64,000 nucleotides of DNA from Bacillota bacterium (GTDB taxonomy: Bacteria > Bacillota > Ch66): positions 222,780 to 286,779 of the forward strand of contig JABLXP010000001.1 in the NCBI GenBank assembly GCA_013178045.1, given 5' to 3'. Shown in pieces: positions 1 through 7,819 of the stretch. Every line of letters begins with the position of its first letter. Position 1 is the stretch's first letter. The translations under genes and the position numbers were made by a program. The notes under the pieces were generated by a model, which made no database searches, was not told the origin of the DNA, and worked only from the letters and a program-made list of their open reading frames with translations.

Positions 1-1261
1 CTTTGCCTACCCCGGACTCCCCACTAATCAAGACAGTTGAATCAACCCGCGCCACCCGGCAGGCCAGCTCAGTGATCCGGCGCATCGCCCCACTGACACT
101 GACGATCTCGGTGGTTAGCATGAACCGGGCCCGCCATTCTTCCAGTTCTTGATAATACCGTTCAGTTAACTCACTGGCTTTCTGCACCTGTTCCCGGAGG
201 TAATTCAATTCCGTCATGTCCCGCAGGTTGGTGACTATCCGGATGATGTTACCTTCTTCATCAAAAACCGGGTTGCCTGTAGCGAAAATTTGCTTACCTG
301 ACTGGACCCGCTCGGTTAAGGAAACTGGTTTACGTTCTTTTAGCACCCGCAAAGAGACCGAATCTGATAAGAAACCGGCCGCGATCAGATCCTGGGCGGT
401 TTTTCCCAGAACATCTTCTGGTTTTGCTCCCGTCATCTTTAAGAAGCTATTGCTGACCCGGATAAAGCGTCCCTGGGGATCGGTAATGGCCAGGCCGTCG
501 TATGATGATTCCAGGATGCTTTCCAGTTCTTTATTTAGGTCTTTGACGGTCTTTAGCTCTTTATAGGCAAGTTCTAGTTCAGACAGGTCTTGAAAACAAG
601 CGACGACCCCAATAACTTCCCCATCTTTCCAGATAGGCGTCCGGTTGGATATGGCCACCACTCCCTGGTTGAATTCGACCCGGCGGTTGTATTGCGGGAT
701 TCCCGAGGTGAGAACTTCGGGAATATTAGTTGTTGGAATAACTTCGACAATGTGCTTGCCAATCGCCTCGCTGGCCGGCACGCCGACCATCCGCTCTGCG
801 GCCGGATTAAAGTGGGTAACAATTCCCTGCCGGTCAACCCCGATTATTCCGTTATGACAAGAGTCCAGTACGTATTTCAACTGGTTTAGAGTTGTCTCGT
901 AAGATTCTAGCAAAGCCATACCGATTTGGGTTTTGGAGAGAAGACCGAGATAAGCTCCTTCACTGTTTTCCACTACTAACCAGTTAGTCGGAAATTGAAA
1001 TGCCACCTCAACCACAGTACATTCCTCGATCACCGACCACTCTTTATTCAGAATCCAGGTGATCGGCATTTCGTAATCAAGGCCGAGAAACTGAAGCAAG
1101 TCATTCTTTACCGCGATCCCCAAAACCCGTCCATCATCGTCGAGCACCGCGCCACCTTCCATGTCTTCGGCAAGCAGTGTTTCCAGAACACTAACGACAG
1201 TGTCTCGCTTGGAGAAAGCAGTTTGCTTGCGGGGCAAGAGGTCCTTCACCTTTGCCTTCAT
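1..1261 (-). CDS. Sigma-54-dependent PAS/AAA+ transcriptional activator (3' end outside window)
   Basis: The first 420 residues are visible; the gene runs off the left edge. Residues 1-115 resemble a CBS pair (conserved DDDGRVLGI). Two PAS-like segments follow (about 125-235 and 245-350), then a short helical linker. The AAA+ domain begins with the Walker A motif GESGVGK at the very edge, typical of NtrC-family enhancer-binding proteins. The ATG at 1261 is preceded by GGAGAG. Such proteins bind upstream of -24/-12 promoters and use ATP hydrolysis to open sigma-54 RNA polymerase complexes; CBS and PAS domains would sense a small ligand or redox state. Its target is not visible. The DNA-binding domain lies outside the window. 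Confidence 0.9.
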   Translation of the reverse strand, partial: MKAKVKDLLPRKQTAFSKRDTVVSVLETLLAEDMEGGAVLDDDGRVLGIAVKNDLLQFLGLDYEMPITWILNKEWSVIEECTVVEVAFQFPTNWLVVENSEGAYLGLLSKTQIGMALLESYETTLNQLKYVLDSCHNGIIGVDRQGIVTHFNPAAERMVGVPASEAIGKHIVEVIPTTNIPEVLTSGIPQYNRRVEFNQGVVAISNRTPIWKDGEVIGVVACFQDLSELELAYKELKTVKDLNKELESILESSYDGLAITDPQGRFIRVSNSFLKMTGAKPEDVLGKTAQDLIAAGFLSDSVSLRVLKERKPVSLTERVQSGKQIFATGNPVFDEEGNIIRIVTNLRDMTELNYLREQVQKASELTERYYQELEEWRARFMLTTEIVSVSGAMRRITELACRVARVDSTVLISGESGVGK

Positions 1262-1497
1262 ATCCTGATCTCTCCTTTTTCAGTAGATAAAAAACTATTC
1301 GCGCATGGAAAAGACAATTCCTTCTTGGGTTATATAATCTGTTGTAATAAGGTAAAAAAGCAAGGGAAAAAATGTCAATATTTACCTGAAGGAAAAATTC
1401 CTGGGAATGTCGAATTATTGTAGCAACCAATGGATGAATTAGTAGAATTAATCCGTGGTGAAAAAATTTAGCGAAGTTGTACGAAAGGAGGGAACAA

Positions 1498-2748
1498 ATG
1501 AAATTCAATCGTCTTTTATCAATGGTTACCATGATCGGGTTCCTGGTCTCTTCAGCGTTGGTGTTGACGCCAGCTCAAGCGTCAGCAGCAACGACGACTG
1601 GTTCCTATTACATAACCTACACCAACTATAAAGTGGTTGCGGGTGATACTCTGTGGCTGATCGCTAAAAAATTTAGCACTACGGTTGACACTCTTGTCAA
1701 GATCAACAACTTAACATCAACTGATCTTCAGGTTGGCCAGGTCTTGAAAGTTCCCCAATCAACTCCAACTACCCATTACTATGTTCAACCTAATGACACC
1801 TTGTACCTGATTGGACAGCGTTTTGGGATTTCAGTGGACAAACTAATGGAATTAAACAGCCTTAAAGACAATAGCACAATTTATCCGGGACAGAGTCTCG
1901 TGATCCCCGGCAGTTACCTCAAGTATACGGTGAATTCAGGTGACACCCTCTTCTTGATCGCCCAGAAATTTGGGACAACCATAGAGCGGATTATGGGATT
2001 AAACTGGCTTAAGTCCAGTATCCTTAGTGTTGGCCAAATTTTACTGCTTCCCTGCGCCCCACCCGGGATCGACCCTATTAACTCGCCCCCAGCCATACCA
2101 GAAGCACCAAAACCAACACCTCCGCCAACGGTGACATGGGGAAATTTACCACCGGGTGTGGTGCTTTACCACGTCGTTGCGGGGGACAATCTGTGGACAA
2201 TTGCTAATAAATATGGGACAACTGAGGAGACCATTATCAAGACCAACAACCTGCATGCCCAACTTATTGGGCCGGGACAACCCCTTTTTATTCCGGTAAA
2301 TTCAACCCAACCAATCACGATCATCCCGCCCTCGGTTCCCCGTAAGCCGGGTTATGGCGAACTGCTTGACTGGGAATTTGCCAACTGGATTTTTAACACG
2401 GGCAGTACAGCCGTGCTCCAGGATTTAGAAACAGGCAAGCAGTTTAAGATTTATCGAATTGGCGGCTCTAACCACGCGGATTGTGAGCCGTTAACCGCTG
2501 AGGATACTGCCGTGATGAAAAGTGTATTTGGTGGCACCTGGACCTGGAACACACGAGCAGTCTTGCTCCTGATCGGCGACCGGGTGATCGCGGCCTCGAT
2601 GGCTGGGATGCCGCACAGCTTTGACACAATCAGCGGCAACAATTTTGTGGGCATGTTTGATCTGCACTTTTTAAATAGTCGAACTCACAACACCAACGAG
2701 GTCAGCGCCGCTCACCAGGCGATGGTCCAGAAAGCGGCTGGGAATTAA
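1498..2748 (+). CDS. Secreted protein with four LysM domains
   Basis: This 416-residue protein has an N-terminal signal peptide (hydrophobic residues about 9-30, ending near AQASA). Four LysM repeats lie at roughly 44-87, 93-138, 142-185 and 222-266, each with the GDTLW/GDTLF-type signature. A proline-rich linker separates repeats 3 and 4. The C-terminal 135 residues form a globular domain I cannot name with confidence; it is rich in Trp, His and Asp. LysM domains bind N-acetylglucosamine polymers, so the protein probably sits on peptidoglycan or the spore coat. The ATG at 1498 was chosen because an AAAGGAGGGA ribosome site lies directly upstream. An in-frame upstream ATG at 1477 has no such site. 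Confidence 0.9.
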   Translation: MKFNRLLSMVTMIGFLVSSALVLTPAQASAATTTGSYYITYTNYKVVAGDTLWLIAKKFSTTVDTLVKINNLTSTDLQVGQVLKVPQSTPTTHYYVQPNDTLYLIGQRFGISVDKLMELNSLKDNSTIYPGQSLVIPGSYLKYTVNSGDTLFLIAQKFGTTIERIMGLNWLKSSILSVGQILLLPCAPPGIDPINSPPAIPEAPKPTPPPTVTWGNLPPGVVLYHVVAGDNLWTIANKYGTTEETIIKTNNLHAQLIGPGQPLFIPVNSTQPITIIPPSVPRKPGYGELLDWEFANWIFNTGSTAVLQDLETGKQFKIYRIGGSNHADCEPLTAEDTAVMKSVFGGTWTWNTRAVLLLIGDRVIAASMAGMPHSFDTISGNNFVGMFDLHFLNSRTHNTNEVSAAHQAMVQKAAGN

Positions 2749-2769
2749 CTATAATCAAATTTTAGCACA

Positions 2770-2804
2770 AATTAACCCGCCTGTGAATGATAGGCGGGTT
2801 AATT
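2770..2804. terminator. Bidirectional hairpin between converging genes
   Basis: A perfect 13-bp inverted repeat (AATTAACCCGCCT, its complement after a 9-nt loop) lies between the LysM gene and the converging permease gene, whose stop codon is inside the right arm. A-rich and T-rich flanks suit termination in both directions. Confidence 0.85.
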
Positions 2805-3326
2805 TGCGTTTCGATAAATCATAATCTTATCTTCATCTAATAATATGGACTCAATTATATAAGCAATTAATATTATCCCAGGGATATTGACAATAAACCT
2901 TGTCAGCATAAACTTCCATCCCATTGCGGAAGCCTCGAATAATAACATTGGAATCTTTGTCGTCGACCATGCTCCAATAAATATCAAGATATTTGATAAT
3001 TTACATCCCTTCTTCAGAAGTACACCAGCCAGGGGAAAGGCTGCGTATAGCGGACCAGCGGCAGCTGAACCCAAAAGAAAAGCAAGAGCCATGCCTAGCA
3101 GTCCTGATTTTTCACCCATTAATTTAATCACGGTTTCCCTTTCTACCCAGACATCAAGTAGGCCTAACAGAACAAAGATTGGCGGCAATACTGACAACAT
3201 TTCAAGCATATTGTTTCCCGATATTTGTAACGACTTGATACCAATAGTGGGATGCAGAACGAGGAGCGCAAGGTTAAAAAACAATATTATAATCACAAAC
3301 TTATAACGACTAATAACCGCACTCAT
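2799..3326 (-). CDS. Permease half, ArsP/DUF318-like (second gene of pair)
   Basis: A 175-residue integral membrane protein with about four hydrophobic segments and the small-residue stretch GSAAAGPLYAAFPLAG. That pattern recalls the repeat of the ArsP_1 permease family (UPF0718/DUF318). The usual family protein is about twice as long, so this gene and its upstream neighbour each look like one half. Its ATG overlaps the stop of the upstream half (ATGA), implying translational coupling and a heteromeric complex. Family members export organoarsenicals or other thiol-reactive solutes; the substrate here is unknown. A PadR regulator gene precedes the pair. Confidence 0.75.
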   Translation of the reverse strand: MSAVISRYKFVIIILFFNLALLVLHPTIGIKSLQISGNNMLEMLSVLPPIFVLLGLLDVWVERETVIKLMGEKSGLLGMALAFLLGSAAAGPLYAAFPLAGVLLKKGCKLSNILIFIGAWSTTKIPMLLFEASAMGWKFMLTRFIVNIPGIILIAYIIESILLDEDKIMIYRNAN

Positions 3327-3802
3327 TTTAATACCACCCCAATTATCATGGCCACTGCAAATGAAAATACAAATGCTAGCCCGTTTCTTAAAGCTGTAAC
3401 CTTTTTCCCAAAATACTTAACTTCTACGGGTACTGTGACAATACCCACCATCATTAGTGTTGAGATAAAAACTGCAATTTGCATAAAGCCAGCACCACTT
3501 TTTAGAAGTGCTGCGGCCAGGGGAAACGCCACAAACCCGGGTATTAATGTAATAGACCCTATTATCGATGCGATAATCATTCCCATCCAACCGGATTTTT
3601 GGCCAATCAGTTTTGAAATAGTCTCTGGGCTGAGTACTGCAAGCGTGATCCCAATTATAAGTAAAATGGCAAGAAACTGCGGCAATATGTTTTCAAATGA
3701 TTTCCAAGCCTTTTTTAAAGCCATATTTGTTTTCTTTTTATCCCTGTAAAACGAATATAATAATAAAACTATGGTTAAAACATAAAGTGTATTGGTAAAC
3801 AT
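3323..3802 (-). CDS. Permease half, ArsP/DUF318-like (first gene of pair)
   Basis: A 159-residue membrane protein with about four hydrophobic helices and a repeat motif like its downstream partner (GSITLIPGFVAFPLAAALL). The ATG at 3802 is preceded by AAGAAGGTG; an in-frame upstream ATG at 3835 has no good ribosome site. The paired conserved motifs suggest that an ancestral two-repeat permease is encoded here as two genes, or that these represent the pre-fusion state. It belongs to the PadR-led operon. The ligand is unassigned. Confidence 0.75.
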   Translation of the reverse strand: MFTNTLYVLTIVLLLYSFYRDKKKTNMALKKAWKSFENILPQFLAILLIIGITLAVLSPETISKLIGQKSGWMGMIIASIIGSITLIPGFVAFPLAAALLKSGAGFMQIAVFISTLMMVGIVTVPVEVKYFGKKVTALRNGLAFVFSFAVAMIIGVVLK

Positions 3803-3843
3803 AGGACACCTTCTTTCTCTCATCAATTTTAACATCTAAAGAC

Positions 3844-3874
3844 AAGCCGGCAAACTTGTCGTATGTGCCGGCTT
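3844..3874 (-). promoter_or_regulatory. Hairpin between padR-type gene and permease genes
   Basis: A perfect 9-bp inverted repeat (AAGCCGGCA with its complement, 13-nt loop) sits in the 86-bp gap between the regulator stop and the permease start. No clear U-run follows on the minus strand, so it may be a partial attenuator, an RNA-stability element or an operator rather than a strong terminator. Confidence 0.5.
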
Positions 3875-3888
3875 TAACCAGACAGTTG

Positions 3889-4302
3889 TTATTGTTTGTC
3901 CTTTCCATCGGACGGAAAAGCCTTTTCAAAAGCGGCTAAAAAACCTTCAAGAGAAGTCTTCCTCTTTCTAATAGCAGATTCCCAAACTTTTAGAAAACCT
4001 TCTCCTTCCGGCGTCAAGGAGTAAACCTTGCGAGCTGGTCCTCCGCTCCCTGGTTCAAGACGTGACTCCACCATCCCCTCTTCCTCTAAACGACGAAGGT
4101 GACGGTAAACAACCCCGGGATCAGGTACTACATCGAGGAAAGGTAGGGTTTCCAACTTTTCGATAAGTTCATAACCATGTATCGACTGTTCTTTTAATAT
4201 CAGCAAGAGACAAGGAACGATGAAACCTTCGATTCTTGGACTTAGGTCATGGCATCCGCATTTGTTTTGGAAACCGTGAAAAAATCTAGGCGGTCCGCAC
4301 AT
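3889..4302 (-). CDS. PadR-family transcriptional regulator with Cys-rich N-terminus
   Basis: A 137-residue protein. Residues about 27-115 match the PadR winged helix, including the HGYELIEKL segment and PDPGVVYRHLRRLEEEGMV. The first 18 residues carry three cysteines (MCGPP, then CGC) and a histidine, an extension not typical of minimal PadR proteins that might bind metal or sense thiols. The ATG is preceded by AGGAGG. It probably represses its own operon, which includes the two permease halves downstream. A near-consensus sigma-A promoter overlapped by an inverted repeat lies upstream. Confidence 0.85.
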   Translation of the reverse strand: MCGPPRFFHGFQNKCGCHDLSPRIEGFIVPCLLLILKEQSIHGYELIEKLETLPFLDVVPDPGVVYRHLRRLEEEGMVESRLEPGSGGPARKVYSLTPEGEGFLKVWESAIRKRKTSLEGFLAAFEKAFPSDGKDKQ

Positions 4303-4355
4303 GATTTGTCTACCTCCTGTAACAAAGCATATATATAAACCAAGTTACTATTGAC

Positions 4356-4384
4356 ATTATAACAGTATTGACATAAAACGTCAA
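4356..4384 (-). promoter_or_regulatory. Sigma-A promoter of the PadR/permease operon with overlapping palindrome
   Basis: On the minus strand TTGACG (4384-4379) and TATAAT (4361-4356) are separated by exactly 17 bp. The -35 hexamer is the left arm of an inverted repeat, TTGAC then GTCAA. GTCAA recurs just past the -10. These repeats are candidates for PadR autoregulatory sites. Confidence 0.75.
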
Positions 4385-4510
4385 TAATTAGCTCTCAATG
4401 ACCGTATTTCCTGAACCACTCTATCGGCAAAAAATTTCTACCGCTGGTAGGAAGATAGTCAATCTCACCGCCGTTTTTAAAACCTATATCCCCCAGTCAG
4501 TACTTTTATA

Positions 4511-4915
4511 AAATGGTTTGCTATTGAACACGAATTGAAAGAAGTTACACTGGAAAAACGTTATGAAATCCGCTTGGCGCGCAGCCGTCCCGTGCTGGAT
4601 GCCTTTTTGGCGTTGCTTAATAAACAAAGTTCGCAAGTGTTTCCCAAAAGTGCTTTTGGCCAGGCGATTCATTATTGCTTGGGTCAGTGGGATAAACTCG
4701 AAGCTTTTCTGCGAGACGGACGCCTGGAAATAGATAATAACCGCAGTGAACGCTCCATTAAGCCCTTTGTGATTGGCTGTAAGAATTGGCTGTTTGCCAA
4801 CACCCCACGCGGTGCCCAGGCCAGTGCCATTATTTACAGTTTGTTTGCCGAGTAAATAAATAAGCTTACTTAAGTCCTCACCTTATTGGCAGGGTGGGGA
4901 TTATTTAACGCTTAC
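4511..4915 (+). mobile_element. IS66-family transposase C-terminal remnant with right end
   Basis: The frame 4511-4855 encodes the C-terminal part of an IS66 TnpC transposase (FAIEHELKEV, LARSRPVLDAFLA, and IDNNRSERSIKPFVIG with the last catalytic glutamate region). Everything N-terminal, plus tnpA and tnpB, is missing. The end is also shortened, with a stop right after SLFAE. About 60 bp downstream the sequence finishes with CGCTTAC, the complement of the GTAAGCG tip typical of IS66 inverted repeats. No left end was found upstream, so this is a non-mobile relic. Confidence 0.85.
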
Positions 4916-4966
4916 AAAATCTAGATACTGCTCTGGAGCTTCCCCCTTACTCTCAAGACCAGTTTG

Positions 4967-5683
4967 TCATTTCGCCTTTGTTTTCTTCTGGTTTAGATCC
5001 TTGATATCAACAATTCTCCACCCTGAGTTAAACTTGGATAGATAGAAAACACTGGTCCCGCTATCAAGCAATTTCCCTTTTGGTCCGTCACTTGCCTCAA
5101 GAGCAACTACTACTTTAGCGGTATTATCAGTGGTTTCCTCAGAGACTACTCGGACAACTTTGATGTACAAATCTTGTACGGATGGATCTTTAGATTTAGC
5201 GAAATCGAAAAGCATAGGGAAGAGATCAGCCACGTCCTTTATACTTACCCCGATAAAGGTCCCCAAGATATTGCTGGTAGCAGTATAAGCTTTTTCATAT
5301 TTGGGGTCAAAGCAGGAAACCGCAGTGTTTATATCTTTCTCATTAATGGCCTTAATGAATTTTTCTACTACGTCTATCGGTTTGACTACAAAAAACATAT
5401 TGTACAGAATAATCCCGGCGATAACAATTGCCACGACGATGGAGGTAGTTAGGATCTTTGTTTTGGCCACAGTACCCGCCACTTGAGCTGCACCGACCCC
5501 AGTTGCTCTGGCGACTTCATTAACCCCCATCATTACTGATGAGGATGGGCTTACACTTGCAGCAACTTGACTCGCGGTATTAAGTATTTGCTTGGCTGCT
5601 TGGTTTGCCACACTGGGTGCTCCGCAATTGACACAGAAGTTTGCCCCGTCAGGCAATTGATGGCCGCATTTTACACAAAACAA
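4967..5683 (-). CDS. Zinc-ribbon membrane protein with extracytoplasmic NTF2/DUF4878-like domain
   Basis: A 238-residue protein starting with TTG at 5683 behind a GGGGGGAT site. Residues 2-22 are a zinc ribbon (CVKCG and CVNCG). A linker follows, then one transmembrane helix near 82-98 (TTSIVVAIVIAGIILY). The remaining 135 residues resemble NTF2-like/DUF4878 lipoprotein domains (DVVEKFIKAINEKDINTA and a late GWRIVDI). It is the last gene of a minus-strand operon whose members share zinc ribbons, so it probably acts with them at the membrane. The function is unknown. Confidence 0.75.
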   Translation of the reverse strand: MFCVKCGHQLPDGANFCVNCGAPSVANQAAKQILNTASQVAASVSPSSSVMMGVNEVARATGVGAAQVAGTVAKTKILTTSIVVAIVIAGIILYNMFFVVKPIDVVEKFIKAINEKDINTAVSCFDPKYEKAYTATSNILGTFIGVSIKDVADLFPMLFDFAKSKDPSVQDLYIKVVRVVSEETTDNTAKVVVALEASDGPKGKLLDSGTSVFYLSKFNSGWRIVDIKDLNQKKTKAK

Positions 5684-5702
5684 GCGCTATCCCCCCTGAA
5701 CT

Positions 5703-6104
5703 TTAAGCCTCCTCAATCTTATGTCCGCACTTGGCACAAAACTTTGCTCCCTGTGTAACACCATTACCACACTGGGGACAAAATCCTGAAGTTATCGGCT
5801 TACCTAGGGTTTGTTGTGTCTTGACGTGGATTTCCTCAAGTTCGTCTTCTTTATTTTTGATTTCCTGATCTATCTGGGCTATCCTGGCGTATTTGAGGTT
5901 AACTTTTTCCAAGTCAAATTTGTCGTTCTTCAACATGGCGTAAACTATATGACCAAGTTCTTCGATAGCATCTTTCTTTTGCTGTTTAAGTTGGTCAATT
6001 TCTGTCTTGACCTTCGTTGCCTCGACCCATTCTTTTGATTTGGCGCTAACGGTGGTTACCCCTTTGCCGAGCCCCTGCTTTAGTTTGTCAAAAAAGTCTG
6101 CCAC
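5703..6104 (-). CDS. Coiled-coil protein with C-terminal zinc ribbon
   Basis: A 133-residue soluble protein; GTG start at 6104 after AAGGGGGTT. The N-terminal half is amphipathic helix rich in Lys, Glu and Gln (about residues 25-95, a likely coiled coil with QLKQQKKDAIEELG). The C-terminal 30 residues form a zinc ribbon (CPQCG and CAKCG). It lies 19 bp upstream of the anchored zinc-ribbon protein and is followed by it in the same operon. The family occurs widely in Firmicutes without an assigned role; an adaptor or scaffold function is inference only. Confidence 0.75.
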   Translation of the reverse strand: MADFFDKLKQGLGKGVTTVSAKSKEWVEATKVKTEIDQLKQQKKDAIEELGHIVYAMLKNDKFDLEKVNLKYARIAQIDQEIKNKEDELEEIHVKTQQTLGKPITSGFCPQCGNGVTQGAKFCAKCGHKIEEA

Positions 6105-6119
6105 AACTTGGAACCCCCT

Positions 6120-6579
6120 TTAAGTCAACTTTGAGCCGCACTCAACGCAAAAGTCGTTACTGGCTGAGTTCCTGCTTCCGCACTGGGAGCAGAATTTGGA
6201 ATCTTCTACCCCCCCTTCCACCGATATTTGAGGGTATCAGTGGAATTGGCTTTCCTTGATTCATCATCTGGTAGAGGTTAAAGCCAGCGGCAGCGATAAA
6301 CAAGATTAAACTTAAATAGAACCCGGCCCCATAATCGGCTTCAAGCATTTTTTTGCCTTGTTTCGCGATTTCATCGTCGATTACGAATTTAAGCACCAGG
6401 GTAGTAAGAACCCCTATCGCCCCCGCCGCAGCGGATAGAATTAAACCCAGCCTGTTCTTCATGAAACCAACGCCAATACCACCAAGAACAACCAACAGAG
6501 TAATAACTGTAATTATGTTTCTTTGAATTCTAACAAGATACGAGGGTGTCGTTCTGGTCAACTTGTTGTTTCCTGGCAT
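6120..6579 (-). pseudogene. Zinc-ribbon membrane protein interrupted by a frameshift in a G7 run
   Basis: Translation from the ATG at 6579 gives two hydrophobic segments (about residues 22-45 and 88-108), then leaves frame at seven consecutive G residues (C at 6209-6215 on the plus strand) and stops at 6157. With one G fewer, the frame continues into a C-terminal zinc ribbon with FCSQCG and FCVECG pairs and stops at 6120. That tail closely resembles the zinc ribbon of the first gene of the operon, so it is surely part of the ancestral protein. A sequencing error, a real mutation, slippage or phase variation could explain it. The start overlaps the upstream lipoprotein gene by about 50 bp and is uncertain. 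Confidence 0.7.
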
Positions 6580-7819
6580 AGGCTTCAAAACCCATGAAAA
6601 ATCGGGAACTGACGATGATTAACACAGCCAGAAACAGACCAAAACCACCAAGTACCCCGAAAAATAAAGGACTGGTTTTTTGGAAACGATCTTCGATGCT
6701 GATTCTTTGACCCGCAGGAGCAGTAACAGTTCTTTTCCCTTTTTCTTCAAGCCCTACAGAGCTTGTATTGGTTTTAAGGCTTGTAGTCACTTCTTCTTTG
6801 GTTTTTATAGTGGACGCATTGGTTTTAGTATTTGTCACTTGCGCCAGTTGATTTCCCGGATACAGAACGACGTATTCCACAGGCTCCAATATTTCTACTC
6901 TACTCCCAAAGAAATTGGCCGGTATGAAGTTGTCATAAAACCGGTAGACAGGGAACAACTTCGATGAGTTTGGAACAAGCTCGTAGTTTACTTTTTCATC
7001 CGTGAAAATTTTTGCTGAGGCTTTCTGGAATGCATCGAAGTCTTTACTCGTATAAGCAATCACATAAGTAACCAGACCATAACCGTCGTTTCGGGTTATT
7101 TGATAGCCATCTCCCAGCTGCTTGTTAAAATAGTCAAGAACCTTGTCTGTGCCGCCCTCATTGAGTACCTTGGCCGTGCTTTCGTCCAGGGTAATTTCAA
7201 TTTTTCTGGATGGATTTTTTATGTCTTTGAGGTTTGTGTTAATAGATAAATGTTTAATCGGCTGACTGTACCTATCTTGAAGATCAACGTTTCCGTACCA
7301 ACTCGCTCTACTACCACTGGGTAGGATAAATGTCCCATTTGTGGTGTCTACCAGTTCGCTTCTTGAGGTTAAGCCAGCTTTTTTAACAGCATTAATTGCC
7401 CAGGCAAAATAATCGTCCGGCTTGTTGGGTTCACGATAAGTAAAAGTCTGGTTAAATGGGGAACCGCTAACGTTACAGATGATACCACTACTCTTACCCA
7501 GGATTTCATCACTTTTGCCAATCAATTCCTGGATAGACGAAAATTGCATGTTCATCACATAAGTAACACCATTACTATCCGATTGGATTTGCAGATCTAA
7601 AGGCCTAGGCAGATTAGCTCTGATAGTTTCATCAAGGGCAGGCTGGCCACCTTTTATTTCGTTGAAATCGCTTTTCGGGACAAAGATTTGCAATTTACGG
7701 TATCCAGAACCATCTTTGTTAATTTTGGTTTCAATGTTAAGTTTCGCGCAACCCGATAAGACTAGAGTAAGGACAAAAATGATAGTTAGTGATAGAACCA
7801 GTCTTAGTTTCCTAGACAC
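6530..7819 (-). CDS. Lipoprotein with LppM/DUF3153-like domain and C-terminal membrane helix
   Basis: A 429-residue protein. The GTG start at 7819 follows AAGGGGGCGGG and overlaps the TAG stop of the upstream gene, indicating coupling; a longer in-frame start at 7858 would lie inside that gene. The N-terminus is a lipoprotein signal with lipobox LVLSGC, followed by NIETKINKDGSGYRK, which resembles the LppM/DUF3153 fold. A hydrophobic helix near the C-terminus (FFGVLGGFGLFLAVLIIV) would anchor the protein a second time. It probably faces outward and is tethered to the zinc-ribbon proteins of the same operon. The function is unassigned. Confidence 0.75.
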   Translation of the reverse strand: MSRKLRLVLSLTIIFVLTLVLSGCAKLNIETKINKDGSGYRKLQIFVPKSDFNEIKGGQPALDETIRANLPRPLDLQIQSDSNGVTYVMNMQFSSIQELIGKSDEILGKSSGIICNVSGSPFNQTFTYREPNKPDDYFAWAINAVKKAGLTSRSELVDTTNGTFILPSGSRASWYGNVDLQDRYSQPIKHLSINTNLKDIKNPSRKIEITLDESTAKVLNEGGTDKVLDYFNKQLGDGYQITRNDGYGLVTYVIAYTSKDFDAFQKASAKIFTDEKVNYELVPNSSKLFPVYRFYDNFIPANFFGSRVEILEPVEYVVLYPGNQLAQVTNTKTNASTIKTKEEVTTSLKTNTSSVGLEEKGKRTVTAPAGQRISIEDRFQKTSPLFFGVLGGFGLFLAVLIIVSSRFFMGFEAYARKQQVDQNDTLVSC

